Positions 1 to 6,250 are shown, counted from the first letter of the stretch. The stretch is DNA of 9,934 bases from Deinococcus sp. (GCA_028287665.1 JAQBPF010000081.1:1-9934), one strand, 5' to 3'. Translations and numbers: made by a program. Notes: generated by a model from the sequence alone, not told the origin.

Positions 1-899
1 TGCGCGAGCTGGCGGCGGGAGAAATCGAGAGCATCACGGCGCGGCTGGCGGGCATAGAAACCGACCTGGAAGTGCTGCTGCTGCCCACCGACCCCGACGA
101 CAACAAGCATGTGATTCTGGAACTGCGGGCCGGGGCAGGTGGGGCCGAAGCAGGCCTGTTTGCCACCGATCTGCTGAGAATGTATACCCGCTACGCCGAG
201 GGCGCCAGCCTGAAGCTGAACGTGCTGGACGCCTCTGAAAGCGATCTGGGCGGCGCGAGCAAGGTGGTGGCCGAGATCACGGGCGACTTCGCCTACCGCG
301 CCTTCAAGTGGGAGCGGGGCGTTCACCGTGTGCAGCGCGTTCCCGCCACCGAATCGGCGGGCCGGATTCACACCAGCACCGTGACCGTGGCCGTGTTGCC
401 CGAAGTGCAGCAGGACGAAGTGCATCTGGACCTGTCGGAAGTGCGAATTGACGTGTACCGCTCTCAGGGCGCAGGTGGGCAGGGCGTGAACACCACCGAC
501 AGCGCGGTGCGGGCCGTGTACCGCGCAGGCACCCCCGACGAGATCATGGTGGTCTGTCAGGATGGCCGCAGCCAGATCAAGAACCGCGAGAAGGCACTGA
601 TCGTGTTGGCCTCCCGCCTGGCCGAGCGCGAACGGGCCGCCCGCGAACAACGCGAACGCTCGGAGAGGGCCTCTCAGGTGGGCAGCGGGGACCGGTCCGA
701 GAAGATCCGAACCTACAACTATGCCCAGAACCGCGTGACCGACCACCGCCTGGAGGGCGACACCAAAAACTTTGCCCTGGACAGCGTGATCGAGGGCCAG
801 TTGGCTCCGGTGGTGGCCGCCCTGGCACGGGCCGAGCGCGAGCGGCAACTGGTCGAAATGGGCCAGCAACAGCAGGACGGGCAGTATGGCGCGGCGTGA
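1..899 (+). CDS. prfA: Peptide chain release factor 1 (RF1), 3' part; 5' end outside window
   Basis: RF1 recognises UAA and UAG stop codons in the ribosomal A site and triggers hydrolysis of peptidyl-tRNA. The frame is open from base 3, giving about 298 visible residues. RF1 is usually about 360 long, so roughly 60 N-terminal residues are missing. The conserved start of the core domain ([21 protein letters not shown]) is present. The stop-codon-reading tripeptide of RF1, PAT, occurs in RVQRVPATE. The catalytic GGQ is encoded at 474-482 within [16 protein letters not shown]. The C-terminal stretch [19 protein letters not shown] is typical of RF1. PAT instead of the RF2 tripeptide SPF decides RF1 over RF2. 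The residue after GGQ is Gly where E. coli and Thermus have His. The stop codon lies inside the next gene (14-nt overlap), so the two are probably co-transcribed. Confidence 0.97.
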   Translation, partial: RELAAGEIESITARLAGIETDLEVLLLPTDPDDNKHVILELRAGAGGAEAGLFATDLLRMYTRYAEGASLKLNVLDASESDLGGASKVVAEITGDFAYRAFKWERGVHRVQRVPATESAGRIHTSTVTVAVLPEVQQDEVHLDLSEVRIDVYRSQGAGGQGVNTTDSAVRAVYRAGTPDEIMVVCQDGRSQIKNREKALIVLASRLAERERAAREQRERSERASQVGSGDRSEKIRTYNYAQNRVTDHRLEGDTKNFALDSVIEGQLAPVVAALARAERERQLVEMGQQQQDGQYGAA

Positions 900-1380
900 T
901 CTGCTGGTGGCAGCGGGAATCCTGCGAGACCGGTTTGGGCGAGTTTTGCTGGTCGGCAACGACTGGCAGGGGCACGGGCGCGTGCGTCACACCCTCCCCG
1001 GCGGCGTCGTGGAACCCGGCGAAACCCTGCCCGAGGCCCTCTACCGCGAGATCATAGAAGAAACGGGCCTGAAGCTGACCGGCATCAAGCACATGGCCTA
1101 CACGGTGCACATCGAGGATGAGCGCCGGGGCGAACGCGCCATCGCGGTGGCGTTCGAGGCCACCTGGGAAGGCCTGCTGAATCCCGCCGACCCAGACGGC
1201 TTCATCGTGGAGGCCAAGTTCTGCTCGTTGGAAGAGGCGCTGGACAAACTGGATTCGCCGCCCATGCGCGAGCCGCTCAGCGACTACCTGAAAACGGGCG
1301 AACCGGGACGCTTTTACGCCTTCAAGGGCTGGGATGGACGCGGCGGGCTGAGGATTCCGGCACTGAAGGCGAAAGTCTGA
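886..1380 (+). CDS. Nudix hydrolase
   Basis: A 164-residue protein of the Nudix superfamily, whose members hydrolyse nucleoside diphosphates linked to another moiety (oxidised nucleotides, NDP-sugars, ADP-ribose and others). The Nudix box GX5EX7REUXEEXGU is perfect at residues 40-62, with G40, E46, R54, E55, E58, E59 and G61. These provide the Mg2+-binding helix. The N-terminal strand [21 protein letters not shown] and the length fit a single-domain Nudix enzyme. Nothing visible fixes the substrate. The ATG overlaps the end of prfA by 14 nt. A weak purine-rich stretch (AGGACGGG) lies just upstream inside prfA, so translational coupling is likely. Deinococcus genomes are known to carry many Nudix genes, so a sanitation role is plausible but is inference. 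Confidence 0.92.
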   Translation: MARRDLLVAAGILRDRFGRVLLVGNDWQGHGRVRHTLPGGVVEPGETLPEALYREIIEETGLKLTGIKHMAYTVHIEDERRGERAIAVAFEATWEGLLNPADPDGFIVEAKFCSLEEALDKLDSPPMREPLSDYLKTGEPGRFYAFKGWDGRGGLRIPALKAKV

Positions 1381-1505
1381 GACAGCAGCAGCACAGGGGC
1401 AGACTCCACGTGCAGAGCGTTTACCAAACAGAAACCATCTTTCTGGCCCAGCGGAGCGAGTGAGTGCCTTGGGCAGGACGGACTTGAGAAGCTGCGGAGC
1501 GGAGA
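1381..1505. other. Non-coding stretch between convergent genes, first part
   Basis: I find no convincing gene between the Nudix stop and the hairpins at 1506-1634. Open frames crossing this stretch have no ribosome binding site and no recognisable sequence. The motif GGAGCGA occurs at about 1454 and again in the hairpin at 1506-1542. This hints at a degenerate repeat or a larger imperfect fold, but nothing stronger is visible. Confidence 0.5.
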
Positions 1506-1542
1506 ATGGAGCGACCAGAAAAAAGACTTCTGATCGCTCCAT
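1506..1542. repeat. Strong inverted repeat (hairpin) in the convergent intergenic region
   Basis: The left arm ATGGAGCGA (1506-1514) is the exact complement of TCGCTCCAT (1534-1542). After one C/A mismatch the stem continues with CAGAA (1516-1520) paired to TTCTG (1528-1532). The loop is AAAAGAC. Read on the minus strand the loop side is T-rich. No T-tract follows on the plus strand, so this is not an obvious intrinsic terminator for the Nudix gene. It may be part of a repeated element or a transcript-stabilising hairpin. Confidence 0.7.
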
Positions 1543-1592
1543 CCAGAGAACTGCCTCATTCCTCGTACGGCCTAAAGAACAGTTCAACAGAG

Positions 1593-1634
1593 ACAGGAAA
1601 ACGCCGCTTCTCATGTGGAGCGGCGTTTTCCTGT
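1593..1634. terminator. Bidirectional intrinsic terminator between convergent genes
   Basis: A perfect 16-bp inverted repeat: ACAGGAAAACGCCGCT (1593-1608) and its complement (1619-1634), with a 10-nt loop. The GC block flanked by A4 and T4 inside the stem makes it near-symmetric, so it gives a GC stem running into T residues on either strand. It lies 15 nt past the stop of the minus-strand anti-sigma gene and about 210 nt past the plus-strand Nudix stop. It can therefore end transcription from both sides. Confidence 0.85.
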
Positions 1635-1649
1635 GTCCAGCCAGGCAGA

Positions 1650-2351
1650 CTAGAGCTGACGTACCAGAATGGGTGTGGTGGTCGGCTGTTCGCTTCCGCC
1701 CGTAGGTTCCACGCTCACGGCGATGGTGGCCCCCGCTTGCAGCCCGGTCATCAGGATGCCCTGTCCATCAAACACACCCAGCGAGGCAGGCTTGCCCCCC
1801 ACGATCTGCCACAGCTGATAGACACGGCCCGTATCGGCGGCACTTGCAAGGTGCAGGTAAGCGCGGCCATCCGGCAGGCGCACCAACTGGCCCAGGTCGC
1901 GGCCCTCTACTTCCACCGTTTCGGTCACGGCGCCGGGCGTGCGGGCGTATTGGCTGACCGGATCGGCAGGACGCAGCAACAGCACGGCGGTGACGGCGGC
2001 GGCAAGCCCCAGCGTGGCCATCAGCGGCCACAGCGGGCGGCGGGCAGGCGGGGAAAAGGGCACAGACACAGGCCCAGTCGGAGCACCCTGAGATGGAGCG
2101 GCCAGGGGGGTGAAAGTGGGGCCAACAGCAGCGCGTTCGGCGTGCAGACGGGCCATCAGGCGGTCTTCGGCTCCGGCGGGTACTGGCGTTTCGGGCAGCG
2201 ATTCGCTGAGCGCCACCAGAGCCGCGAGGTCGGCATCCAACTGCGCCTGGAGGGCCGGATCGGCTTCTATGGCCGCCCGAACGCGCACCTCTTCTTCAGG
2301 TGGCAAAATACCCAGGGCATAGGCGGTCAGTTGATCCTGATCAATGGTCAC
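1650..2351 (-). CDS. Membrane anti-sigma factor, RskA-like
   Basis: A 233-residue predicted single-pass membrane protein that would hold the adjacent ECF sigma factor inactive. The N-terminal part (1-55, starting TIDQDQLTAYALGILPPEEE) resembles the sigma-binding helices of RskA-type anti-sigma factors. It has no cysteine, so it is not a zinc-type (HxxxCxxC) anti-sigma. A Pro/Ala-rich linker (about 76-105) leads to a transmembrane helix at about 107-126. The outer C-terminal domain (about 130-233, ending PILVRQL) fits the RskA C-terminal fold, with the Trp/Gly-rich YQLWQIVGGKPASLGVF. The start is GTG, chosen because AAGGAGG (2367-2361) lies 9 nt upstream. The gene follows the sigma factor by 66 nt. 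A perfect-stem terminator follows its stop. The signal it senses cannot be read from the sequence. Confidence 0.88.
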   Translation of the reverse strand: MTIDQDQLTAYALGILPPEEEVRVRAAIEADPALQAQLDADLAALVALSESLPETPVPAGAEDRLMARLHAERAAVGPTFTPLAAPSQGAPTGPVSVPFSPPARRPLWPLMATLGLAAAVTAVLLLRPADPVSQYARTPGAVTETVEVEGRDLGQLVRLPDGRAYLHLASAADTGRVYQLWQIVGGKPASLGVFDGQGILMTGLQAGATIAVSVEPTGGSEQPTTTPILVRQL

Positions 2352-2417
2352 GCGTGTTCACCTCCTTAAAGGCGCAGGGAAAGCAGAAGTGGAGAGGAAG
2401 AAAGAACGGAGCAGCGG

Positions 2418-2984
2418 TCAATGGCCTGACTCCGGGCGGGTGGACTTGGCAGGAACGGCCAGCGCGGAGCGCATTCGGTCGAGGGCGAGCCGTAACCTTG
2501 ATTTTACAGTGCCGATGGGGAGTCCGGTCAGGACAGCCAGTTCACTATGCGAATGCCCCTGATAGTAGGCCAGTTCCACAAGGTGGCGTTGATTGGCGTC
2601 CAGAACATCGACGGCGCGGGAGGCCAGAATTCGGTCGGTGGGGTCGCTGGCCGCCACGGGCGCGTCCCAGTCTTCAATTTCCAGCGGGGTATCCGGGCGG
2701 TCTCTCAGTTCCTGCAAAAAGCGGTGGTGGGCAATGCTGACCAACCAGGTCTTGACACTGGCACGGGCCGAATCGAAGCGGGCAGAGTGTTTCCAGGCGT
2801 TCATGAAGGCGTCTTGCACACAGCTTTCTACGTCGTCGGGCTGCCGGAGCATCCGTGTGCCCAGCGCGTACAGGAGGCGCGAATGCCGGGAATGCAGCTC
2901 TCTGAGGGCGTCCTCGTCACCCTGTGCCATGCGGGCGATCAGGGCCTCGTCGGGCGGATCAGGGATAGGACTGATAGAGGTCAT
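2418..2984 (-). CDS. ECF RNA polymerase sigma factor
   Basis: A 188-residue group-4 (extracytoplasmic function) sigma factor that would direct RNA polymerase to stress promoters. Region 2 spans about 32-95 (LYALGTRMLRQPDDVESCVQDAFMNAWK, then the -10-binding part ending KTWLVSIAHHRFLQELR). A short acidic linker follows. Region 4 with its helix-turn-helix is at about 122-175 (HSELAVLTGLPIGTVKSRLRLAL), which reads the -35 box. No region 3 or 1.1 is present. The pairing with an RskA-like anti-sigma suggests a SigK-like regulatory pair. The ATG at 2984 is the first possible start, since an in-frame stop lies 15 nt upstream. No Shine-Dalgarno sequence is visible, so translation may depend on coupling to tatA upstream or on a leaderless transcript. 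The gap to tatA is 73 nt. Confidence 0.93.
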   Translation of the reverse strand: MTSISPIPDPPDEALIARMAQGDEDALRELHSRHSRLLYALGTRMLRQPDDVESCVQDAFMNAWKHSARFDSARASVKTWLVSIAHHRFLQELRDRPDTPLEIEDWDAPVAASDPTDRILASRAVDVLDANQRHLVELAYYQGHSHSELAVLTGLPIGTVKSRLRLALDRMRSALAVPAKSTRPESGH

Positions 2985-3057
2985 AGGTTCAGGTGCAGCC
3001 TAACAGCCCCGCGGTCAAAACCTATGTAGCAAGCTCTACGCTGGCCTTAACGTGCGC

Positions 3058-3312
3058 TCAGGCTTGGGGGGCACGGGGAGCCGCAGCAACGGCGGAGGCC
3101 GCCACGGCAGGCTGAACATCCGTCACCACAGGCGCGGGGACCGGTTCACGCAGGCCGCCGTCCAGCTCGGCCTTCAGGCCAGCCGTTCCCTTGCGGAATT
3201 CACGGAGCCCGTGGCCCAGGCTCTTGCCCAGTTCCGGCAACTTGCGAGGACCAAAAACCACGAGGGCGACAATCAGAATCAACAGAATTTCAGCGGGTCC
3301 GATGTTGGGCAT
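3058..3312 (-). CDS. tatA: Twin-arginine translocase subunit TatA
   Basis: An 84-residue TatA/E family protein. TatA oligomerises in the cytoplasmic membrane with TatC and forms the passage for folded proteins carrying RR signal peptides. The family layout is complete. A short N-terminal transmembrane helix carries an acidic residue (E8 in NIGPAEILLILIVALVVFGP). The FGP hinge is at residues 20-22. The amphipathic helix (RKLPELGKSLGHGLREFRKG) ends near residue 42, and an Ala/Pro-rich cytoplasmic tail follows. The ribosome site GAGGT lies 8 nt before the ATG. The gene sits directly downstream of two genes that encode Tat signal peptides, with a 97-nt gap that contains a hairpin. No tatC or tatB is in the window. 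Its length and hinge favour TatA over TatB. Confidence 0.93.
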   Translation of the reverse strand: MPNIGPAEILLILIVALVVFGPRKLPELGKSLGHGLREFRKGTAGLKAELDGGLREPVPAPVVTDVQPAVAASAVAAAPRAPQA

Positions 3313-3358
3313 GGGGAGTTACCTCGGGGGAACATTCAGAAAGGAGGAAGGAACCAGA

Positions 3359-3385
3359 GGAGGCCGCCGAGTTCACACGGCCTCC
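3359..3385 (-). terminator. Hairpin between ferritin-like gene and tatA (attenuator or partial terminator)
   Basis: A perfect 8-bp GC-rich inverted repeat: GGAGGCCG (3359-3366) against CGGCCTCC (3378-3385), with an 11-nt loop. In the direction of transcription (minus) it is followed by TCTGGTTCCTTCCTCC, pyrimidine-rich but not a clean T-run. It could lower read-through from the ferritin-like genes into tatA and the sigma gene, or protect an mRNA 3' end. Confidence 0.5.
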
Positions 3386-3409
3386 GGGCAAGCGTGATCT
3401 GTGCCTGAC

Positions 3410-4144
3410 TCAGGCCTTGATCAGGGGTCCAACGATGGCCAGCGTTTCTTCCATCGTCAGGGGGGTCCACAGCGCTGTGGGTGTGGGCGAATAGGCGGCG
3501 TCGAAGTCCCCAGCAGCGGGGCTGGTGGGCTTGGCATCGCTCTGGGGAGCAATGGCGGTCTGGCGCGTGGGGGCGGCGTTCTGGGCCAGATACACGCGCA
3601 GTTCCTGAATGCCCGACACGTGGTTGGCTTCTACGGCCAGGATGCTGGCGGCGGCGGTCAGTACGGCACCGTTCTGGATGCTGGCCGCCTGTCCGAGGTA
3701 CGCCCGCACGCCGACGGGTTCGATGCTGGCGGCCAACTGCAAGAACACCTGATCGTTTACACCGCTGCCGTCACCGATCAGGGGACTGAAATCGAAGGTG
3801 GGCTTGGCAACCGGGGTGCCGCCGAGAGAACGAATGGTCGCGGCGAGGCCGTCCACATGGGCCCGCTCGTGGCTGGCCAACTGCTTGGCGTATTCCTTCA
3901 CGCGCAGGTTGGTCAGCTTGCCTGCCAGTGCGCCCGTATCGAAAGCCGTGTAGAACTCGGTTTCCAAGTATTCCAGGGTCAGCGCGTAATTCAGGATGGC
4001 CAGGTCCTGCGCCACGCTTTTGGTGGCGGGGCTGGTGGCCGCGAGGGCCGAAAGGTTCAGGCCACCCAGAGCCACGGCACCAGCAGCGGTCAGGCCAGCG
4101 GTTTTCAGAAAGGAGCGGCGGGCGTTGGGAGTTTCGGTGGTCAT
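3410..4144 (-). CDS. Tat-exported ferritin-like domain protein (soluble type)
   Basis: A 244-residue secreted protein of the ferritin-like four-helix family (Ferritin_2-like, related to plant desiccation proteins of the PCC13-62 type). The signal peptide carries a textbook Tat motif RRSFLK at residues 9-14, a hydrophobic stretch to about 32, and a likely cleavage site after ALA (33-35). The mature domain keeps a di-metal pattern: E58/E61 in helix 1, E93RAH96 in helix 2, E142 in helix 3 and E172ANH175 in helix 4. This suggests Fe or Mn binding outside the cytoplasm. Whether it oxidises, stores or only binds metal is unknown. The start is supported by AAGGAG 8 nt upstream. It follows its paralogue by 69 nt and precedes tatA by 97 nt, so they may form one transcript. 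Confidence 0.88.
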   Translation of the reverse strand: MTTETPNARRSFLKTAGLTAAGAVALGGLNLSALAATSPATKSVAQDLAILNYALTLEYLETEFYTAFDTGALAGKLTNLRVKEYAKQLASHERAHVDGLAATIRSLGGTPVAKPTFDFSPLIGDGSGVNDQVFLQLAASIEPVGVRAYLGQAASIQNGAVLTAAASILAVEANHVSGIQELRVYLAQNAAPTRQTAIAPQSDAKPTSPAAGDFDAAYSPTPTALWTPLTMEETLAIVGPLIKA

Positions 4145-4213
4145 GTGGGACTCTCCTTGATGGGGATTGGACGCGGGTTAAAACGGCTCTGTTCGCTGAA
4201 ACGCTTGCGGCGC

Positions 4214-4990
4214 TTACTTGATGACCGGGCCGACGATAGCCAGAACCTGCGCCATCGTCAGGGGCGTCCAGAACGCCGTGGGCGTGGGCGAATAATCCGC
4301 GTTGAAGTCGGCCACATTGGTGCTGGTGGGGTTGGCGTCGGTCTGGGGCGCGATGCTGGTCTGGCGGGTGGGGTTCTTGTTGTAGCCCAGCGAAACGCGC
4401 AGTTCCTGCACACCCGACACGTGGTTGGCTTCTACCGCATGAATCGCAGCGGCCGCCGTGATCAGTTCGGGGTTGCTGAGGCGGGACACCTGGCCCAGGT
4501 ACGCCCGCACGCCGACGGGTTCGATGGTGGCGGCCAACTGCAAGAAGGTCATGTCGTTCTGGCCGCTGCCGTTGCCGATCAGGGGGCTGAAGTCGAAGGT
4601 GGGCTTGGAGACCGGGGTGCCGCCCAGCTTGCGAATCGTGGCGGCCAGGGCTTCCACGTGCGCCTGCTCATGGCTGGCGAGTTCCTTGGCGTATTCCTTG
4701 GTGCGGGGGTTGCTCAGCTTGGCGGCCAGGGGGCCACTGCTGAAGGCCGCGTAGAACTCGGCTTCCAGGTATTCCAGGGTCAGCGCGTAGTTCAGAATCT
4801 CCAGGTCCTGCGCCGCGCCCGCGCCCATCGTGTTGCCCATGCTGCTGCTCATGCCCATGCTGGGGGCGCACGAAACGAGTGCCAATCCTGCGCCGAACAG
4901 ACCCGCGTAGCCGAGGAACGAACGGCGGGAGTTGGTGGCGGGGGCAGCGGTGTTGACAGTGGGGGCGGGCGTGGTGTGCATGTCTTCCAT
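4214..4990 (-). CDS. Tat-exported ferritin-like lipoprotein
   Basis: A 258-residue paralogue of the downstream gene. The signal sequence has a Tat motif (SRRSFLG, RR at 22-23) and a hydrophobic core ending in a lipobox L38-V39-S40-C41. It is therefore probably exported folded and then anchored through a lipid on Cys41. A Met/Ser-rich linker (45-56, with Met at 45, 47, 51 and 55) joins it to the ferritin-like domain. That domain has E73/E76, E108QAH111, E157 and E187ANH190, the same metal pattern as its neighbour. I place the start at 4990 because GGAGGT (5003-4998) is 7 nt upstream. The frame is open to an ATG at 5080, but that start has no such site and would bury the Tat motif farther in. 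It is likely the first gene of the minus-strand cluster. The metal-binding role is inferred from the family. Confidence 0.87.
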   Translation of the reverse strand: MEDMHTTPAPTVNTAAPATNSRRSFLGYAGLFGAGLALVSCAPSMGMSSSMGNTMGAGAAQDLEILNYALTLEYLEAEFYAAFSSGPLAAKLSNPRTKEYAKELASHEQAHVEALAATIRKLGGTPVSKPTFDFSPLIGNGSGQNDMTFLQLAATIEPVGVRAYLGQVSRLSNPELITAAAAIHAVEANHVSGVQELRVSLGYNKNPTRQTSIAPQTDANPTSTNVADFNADYSPTPTAFWTPLTMAQVLAIVGPVIK

Positions 4991-5094
4991 AGGGGTGACC
5001 TCCAGCAAAGAATCCTGCCTGCGTATGTCCGGAGCGGTTCCGGCGATCAGAGGGGCGGCGCTGAGCCGCGTGGCCTGCAACTGCGGGGTCCAGA

Positions 5095-5124
5095 TTTAAC
5101 GCTCACCCAGTTGTATGCAGTTCA
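5095..5124 (-). promoter_or_regulatory. Possible ECF-type promoter for the ferritin-like cluster
   Basis: On the minus strand TGAACTG (5124-5118) and GTTAAA (5100-5095) are separated by 17 nt. This resembles the GGAACtt / GTCtaa layout of many ECF promoters. Transcription would begin near 5088, leaving a leader of about 100 nt. No good housekeeping -35/-10 pair was found for this cluster. The match is partial and the spacing is approximate. Confidence 0.3.
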
Positions 5125-5210
5125 GGCGGAATTGGATCACTTGGCCCGGAACGGCTCCTGTTGCGCCCAACTGGGGGTAAAGGCACGGACCGCGCCTGTA
5201 CACAGCGCCG

Positions 5211-5246
5211 CTGACCAGGCCCGGCGCACGGGGTACACTGCCCGCC
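5211..5246 (+). promoter_or_regulatory. rluD promoter, leaderless layout
   Basis: The -35 box CTGACC (5211-5216), a 17-nt spacer and the -10 box TACACT (5234-5239) are followed after only 7 nt by the GTG start of rluD. There is no Shine-Dalgarno sequence. Transcription should start at or within a base or two of the GTG, giving a leaderless mRNA. Confidence 0.75.
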
Positions 5247-6209
5247 GTGTCAGACGCCTCCTCTCCCCTGCAATTCACAGCCGCCCCCGGACGGCTAGAC
5301 ACTGTGCTGTCGGTCCTCGCGGGAGCCAGCCGCTCTCAGGTGGCCGGGTGGATCGGGGGCGGGCACGTGCAAGTCAACGGTCAGCCCGCCACCAAAGCCA
5401 GCCTCAAACTGCGCGGCGGCGAGAGCCTGAGCGTGGATGTGCCGCCGCCACCGCCCTCGCAGGTGGAAGCCGAACACGTGCCGCTGGACGTGCTGTACGA
5501 AGACGAATTCATGATTGCCGTGAACAAGCCCCCCGGCATGGTCACGCACCCGGCCCCCGGCGTGTACACGGGCACACTGGTCAATGCCTTGCTGGGCCGC
5601 TTTGCCCTGCCGCAGCAGGAAGGTTTTGATGAGGAGGGCGGTTACCGCCCTGGCATCGTGCACCGGCTGGACCGCGAGACCAGCGGCGTGATCGTGGTGG
5701 CCAAAACCGTGCAGGCCCACGCAAGATTGGCCGCCAGTTTCAAAGACCGCGAGACGAGAAAACTGTATCTGGCCATTGCCGCCGGATCGTGGAAGGCAGA
5801 CCATCCGGTAAAACTGGACGCGCACATTGGCCGCCACCCCATCCAGCGCCAGCGCATGACCATCGGCGGTGCCAATCCCCGTGAGGCCCAGACAGTCTTT
5901 GCGCCCCTGAGTGCCCACCCAGACGGACACGGGCGCACGCTGGCACTGGTCAGGGCCGCGCCGCGTACAGGGCGCACACACCAGATCCGGGTGCATCTGG
6001 CGCATCTGGGCAGCCCGATTCTGGGCGATACCGTCTATGGCCGCCCCAGCGAACTGATTGGCCGCCACGCCCTGCACGCCCAGTTTCTGACCCTGCCGCA
6101 CCCGGCCACCGGGCAGCCCCTGCATCTGCACGCCCCCGCCCCCGACGACATCATCAGCGCGTGGATCGCAGTGGGTGGCAACTTGCCGATTGGTCTGGAA
6201 CGAGACTGA
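5247..6209 (+). CDS. rluD: 23S rRNA pseudouridine synthase, RluA/RluD family
   Basis: A 320-residue enzyme that converts uridine to pseudouridine in RNA. E. coli RluD acts on helix 69 of 23S rRNA. An N-terminal S4 RNA-binding domain occupies about residues 13-65 (GRLDTVLSVLAGASRSQVAGWI, then GHVQVNGQ). The catalytic domain begins with LDVLYEDEFMIAVNKPPGMVTHP (N93-K94-P95). The catalytic motif HRLDRETSG is at 139-147 with Asp142 as nucleophile. RTGRTHQIRVHLAHLGSPILGD is the conserved C-terminal motif of the family. RluD is favoured over RluC by the THPAPG-type motif, but the exact target uridines cannot be fixed by eye. The GTG start is chosen because the -10 box ends 7 nt before it (leaderless). 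It appears to be transcribed alone and diverges from the ferritin-like cluster. Confidence 0.9.
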   Translation: MSDASSPLQFTAAPGRLDTVLSVLAGASRSQVAGWIGGGHVQVNGQPATKASLKLRGGESLSVDVPPPPPSQVEAEHVPLDVLYEDEFMIAVNKPPGMVTHPAPGVYTGTLVNALLGRFALPQQEGFDEEGGYRPGIVHRLDRETSGVIVVAKTVQAHARLAASFKDRETRKLYLAIAAGSWKADHPVKLDAHIGRHPIQRQRMTIGGANPREAQTVFAPLSAHPDGHGRTLALVRAAPRTGRTHQIRVHLAHLGSPILGDTVYGRPSELIGRHALHAQFLTLPHPATGQPLHLHAPAPDDIISAWIAVGGNLPIGLERD

Positions 6210-6218
6210 GTCATAGCA

Positions 6219-6250
6219 TTGACCACAAAGGTAGTTGCGTCATAAATGAC
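6219..6250 (+). promoter_or_regulatory. Candidate promoter P1 with palindrome over the -10 box
   Basis: TTGACC (6219-6224), a 16-nt spacer and CATAAA (6241-6246) form a reasonable housekeeping promoter. The perfect palindrome GTCAT-AA-ATGAC (6239-6250) covers the -10 box, so a dimeric regulator could block it. The leader to the ATG at 6427 would be about 170 nt. Confidence 0.5.

Larger units (their letters stand above)
4991..5246. promoter_or_regulatory. Divergent intergenic region between the ferritin-like cluster and rluD
   Basis: No gene is seen in these 256 nt. The right end holds the rluD promoter. The left half would be the 5' leader and promoter of the minus-strand cluster. It contains two small hairpins, CCGGA/TCCGG near 5030-5045 and GCGGC/GCCGC at 5055-5069, both within the probable leader RNA of the lipoprotein gene. 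Confidence 0.6.

Noticed and set aside
577..1614. A 345-codon minus-strand frame across prfA, the Nudix gene and the intergenic hairpins
   Set aside because: It overlaps two recognised genes on the other strand and its translation is Arg/Pro/Gly-rich without known motifs.
2985..3057. A promoter directly before the ECF sigma gene (TTGACC near 3012-3017 on the minus strand)
   Set aside because: No -10 box lies at a proper distance from it: the TAGGCT candidate is only 10 nt away and nothing fits at 17 nt. The gene is more likely read from upstream.
4214..5080. A longer version of the ferritin-like lipoprotein starting at 5080
   Set aside because: The ATG at 4990 has a good GGAGGT site 7 nt upstream and places the RR motif near the N-terminus. 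The extra 30 residues have no such support.
3401..5629. A 742-codon open frame on the plus strand opposite the ferritin-like genes and into rluD
   Set aside because: It is antisense to two clearly recognised proteins, is Gly/Arg/Gln-rich, has no ribosome site or known domain, and runs through the rluD promoter. It is a GC-rich shadow frame.
6211..6227. Resemblance to the Deinococcus radiation/desiccation response motif, centred on CATTGAC
   Set aside because: Only the core matches what I remember of the palindromic motif (about 11 of 17 positions). The outer arms do not form the palindrome, so it is not good enough to call.
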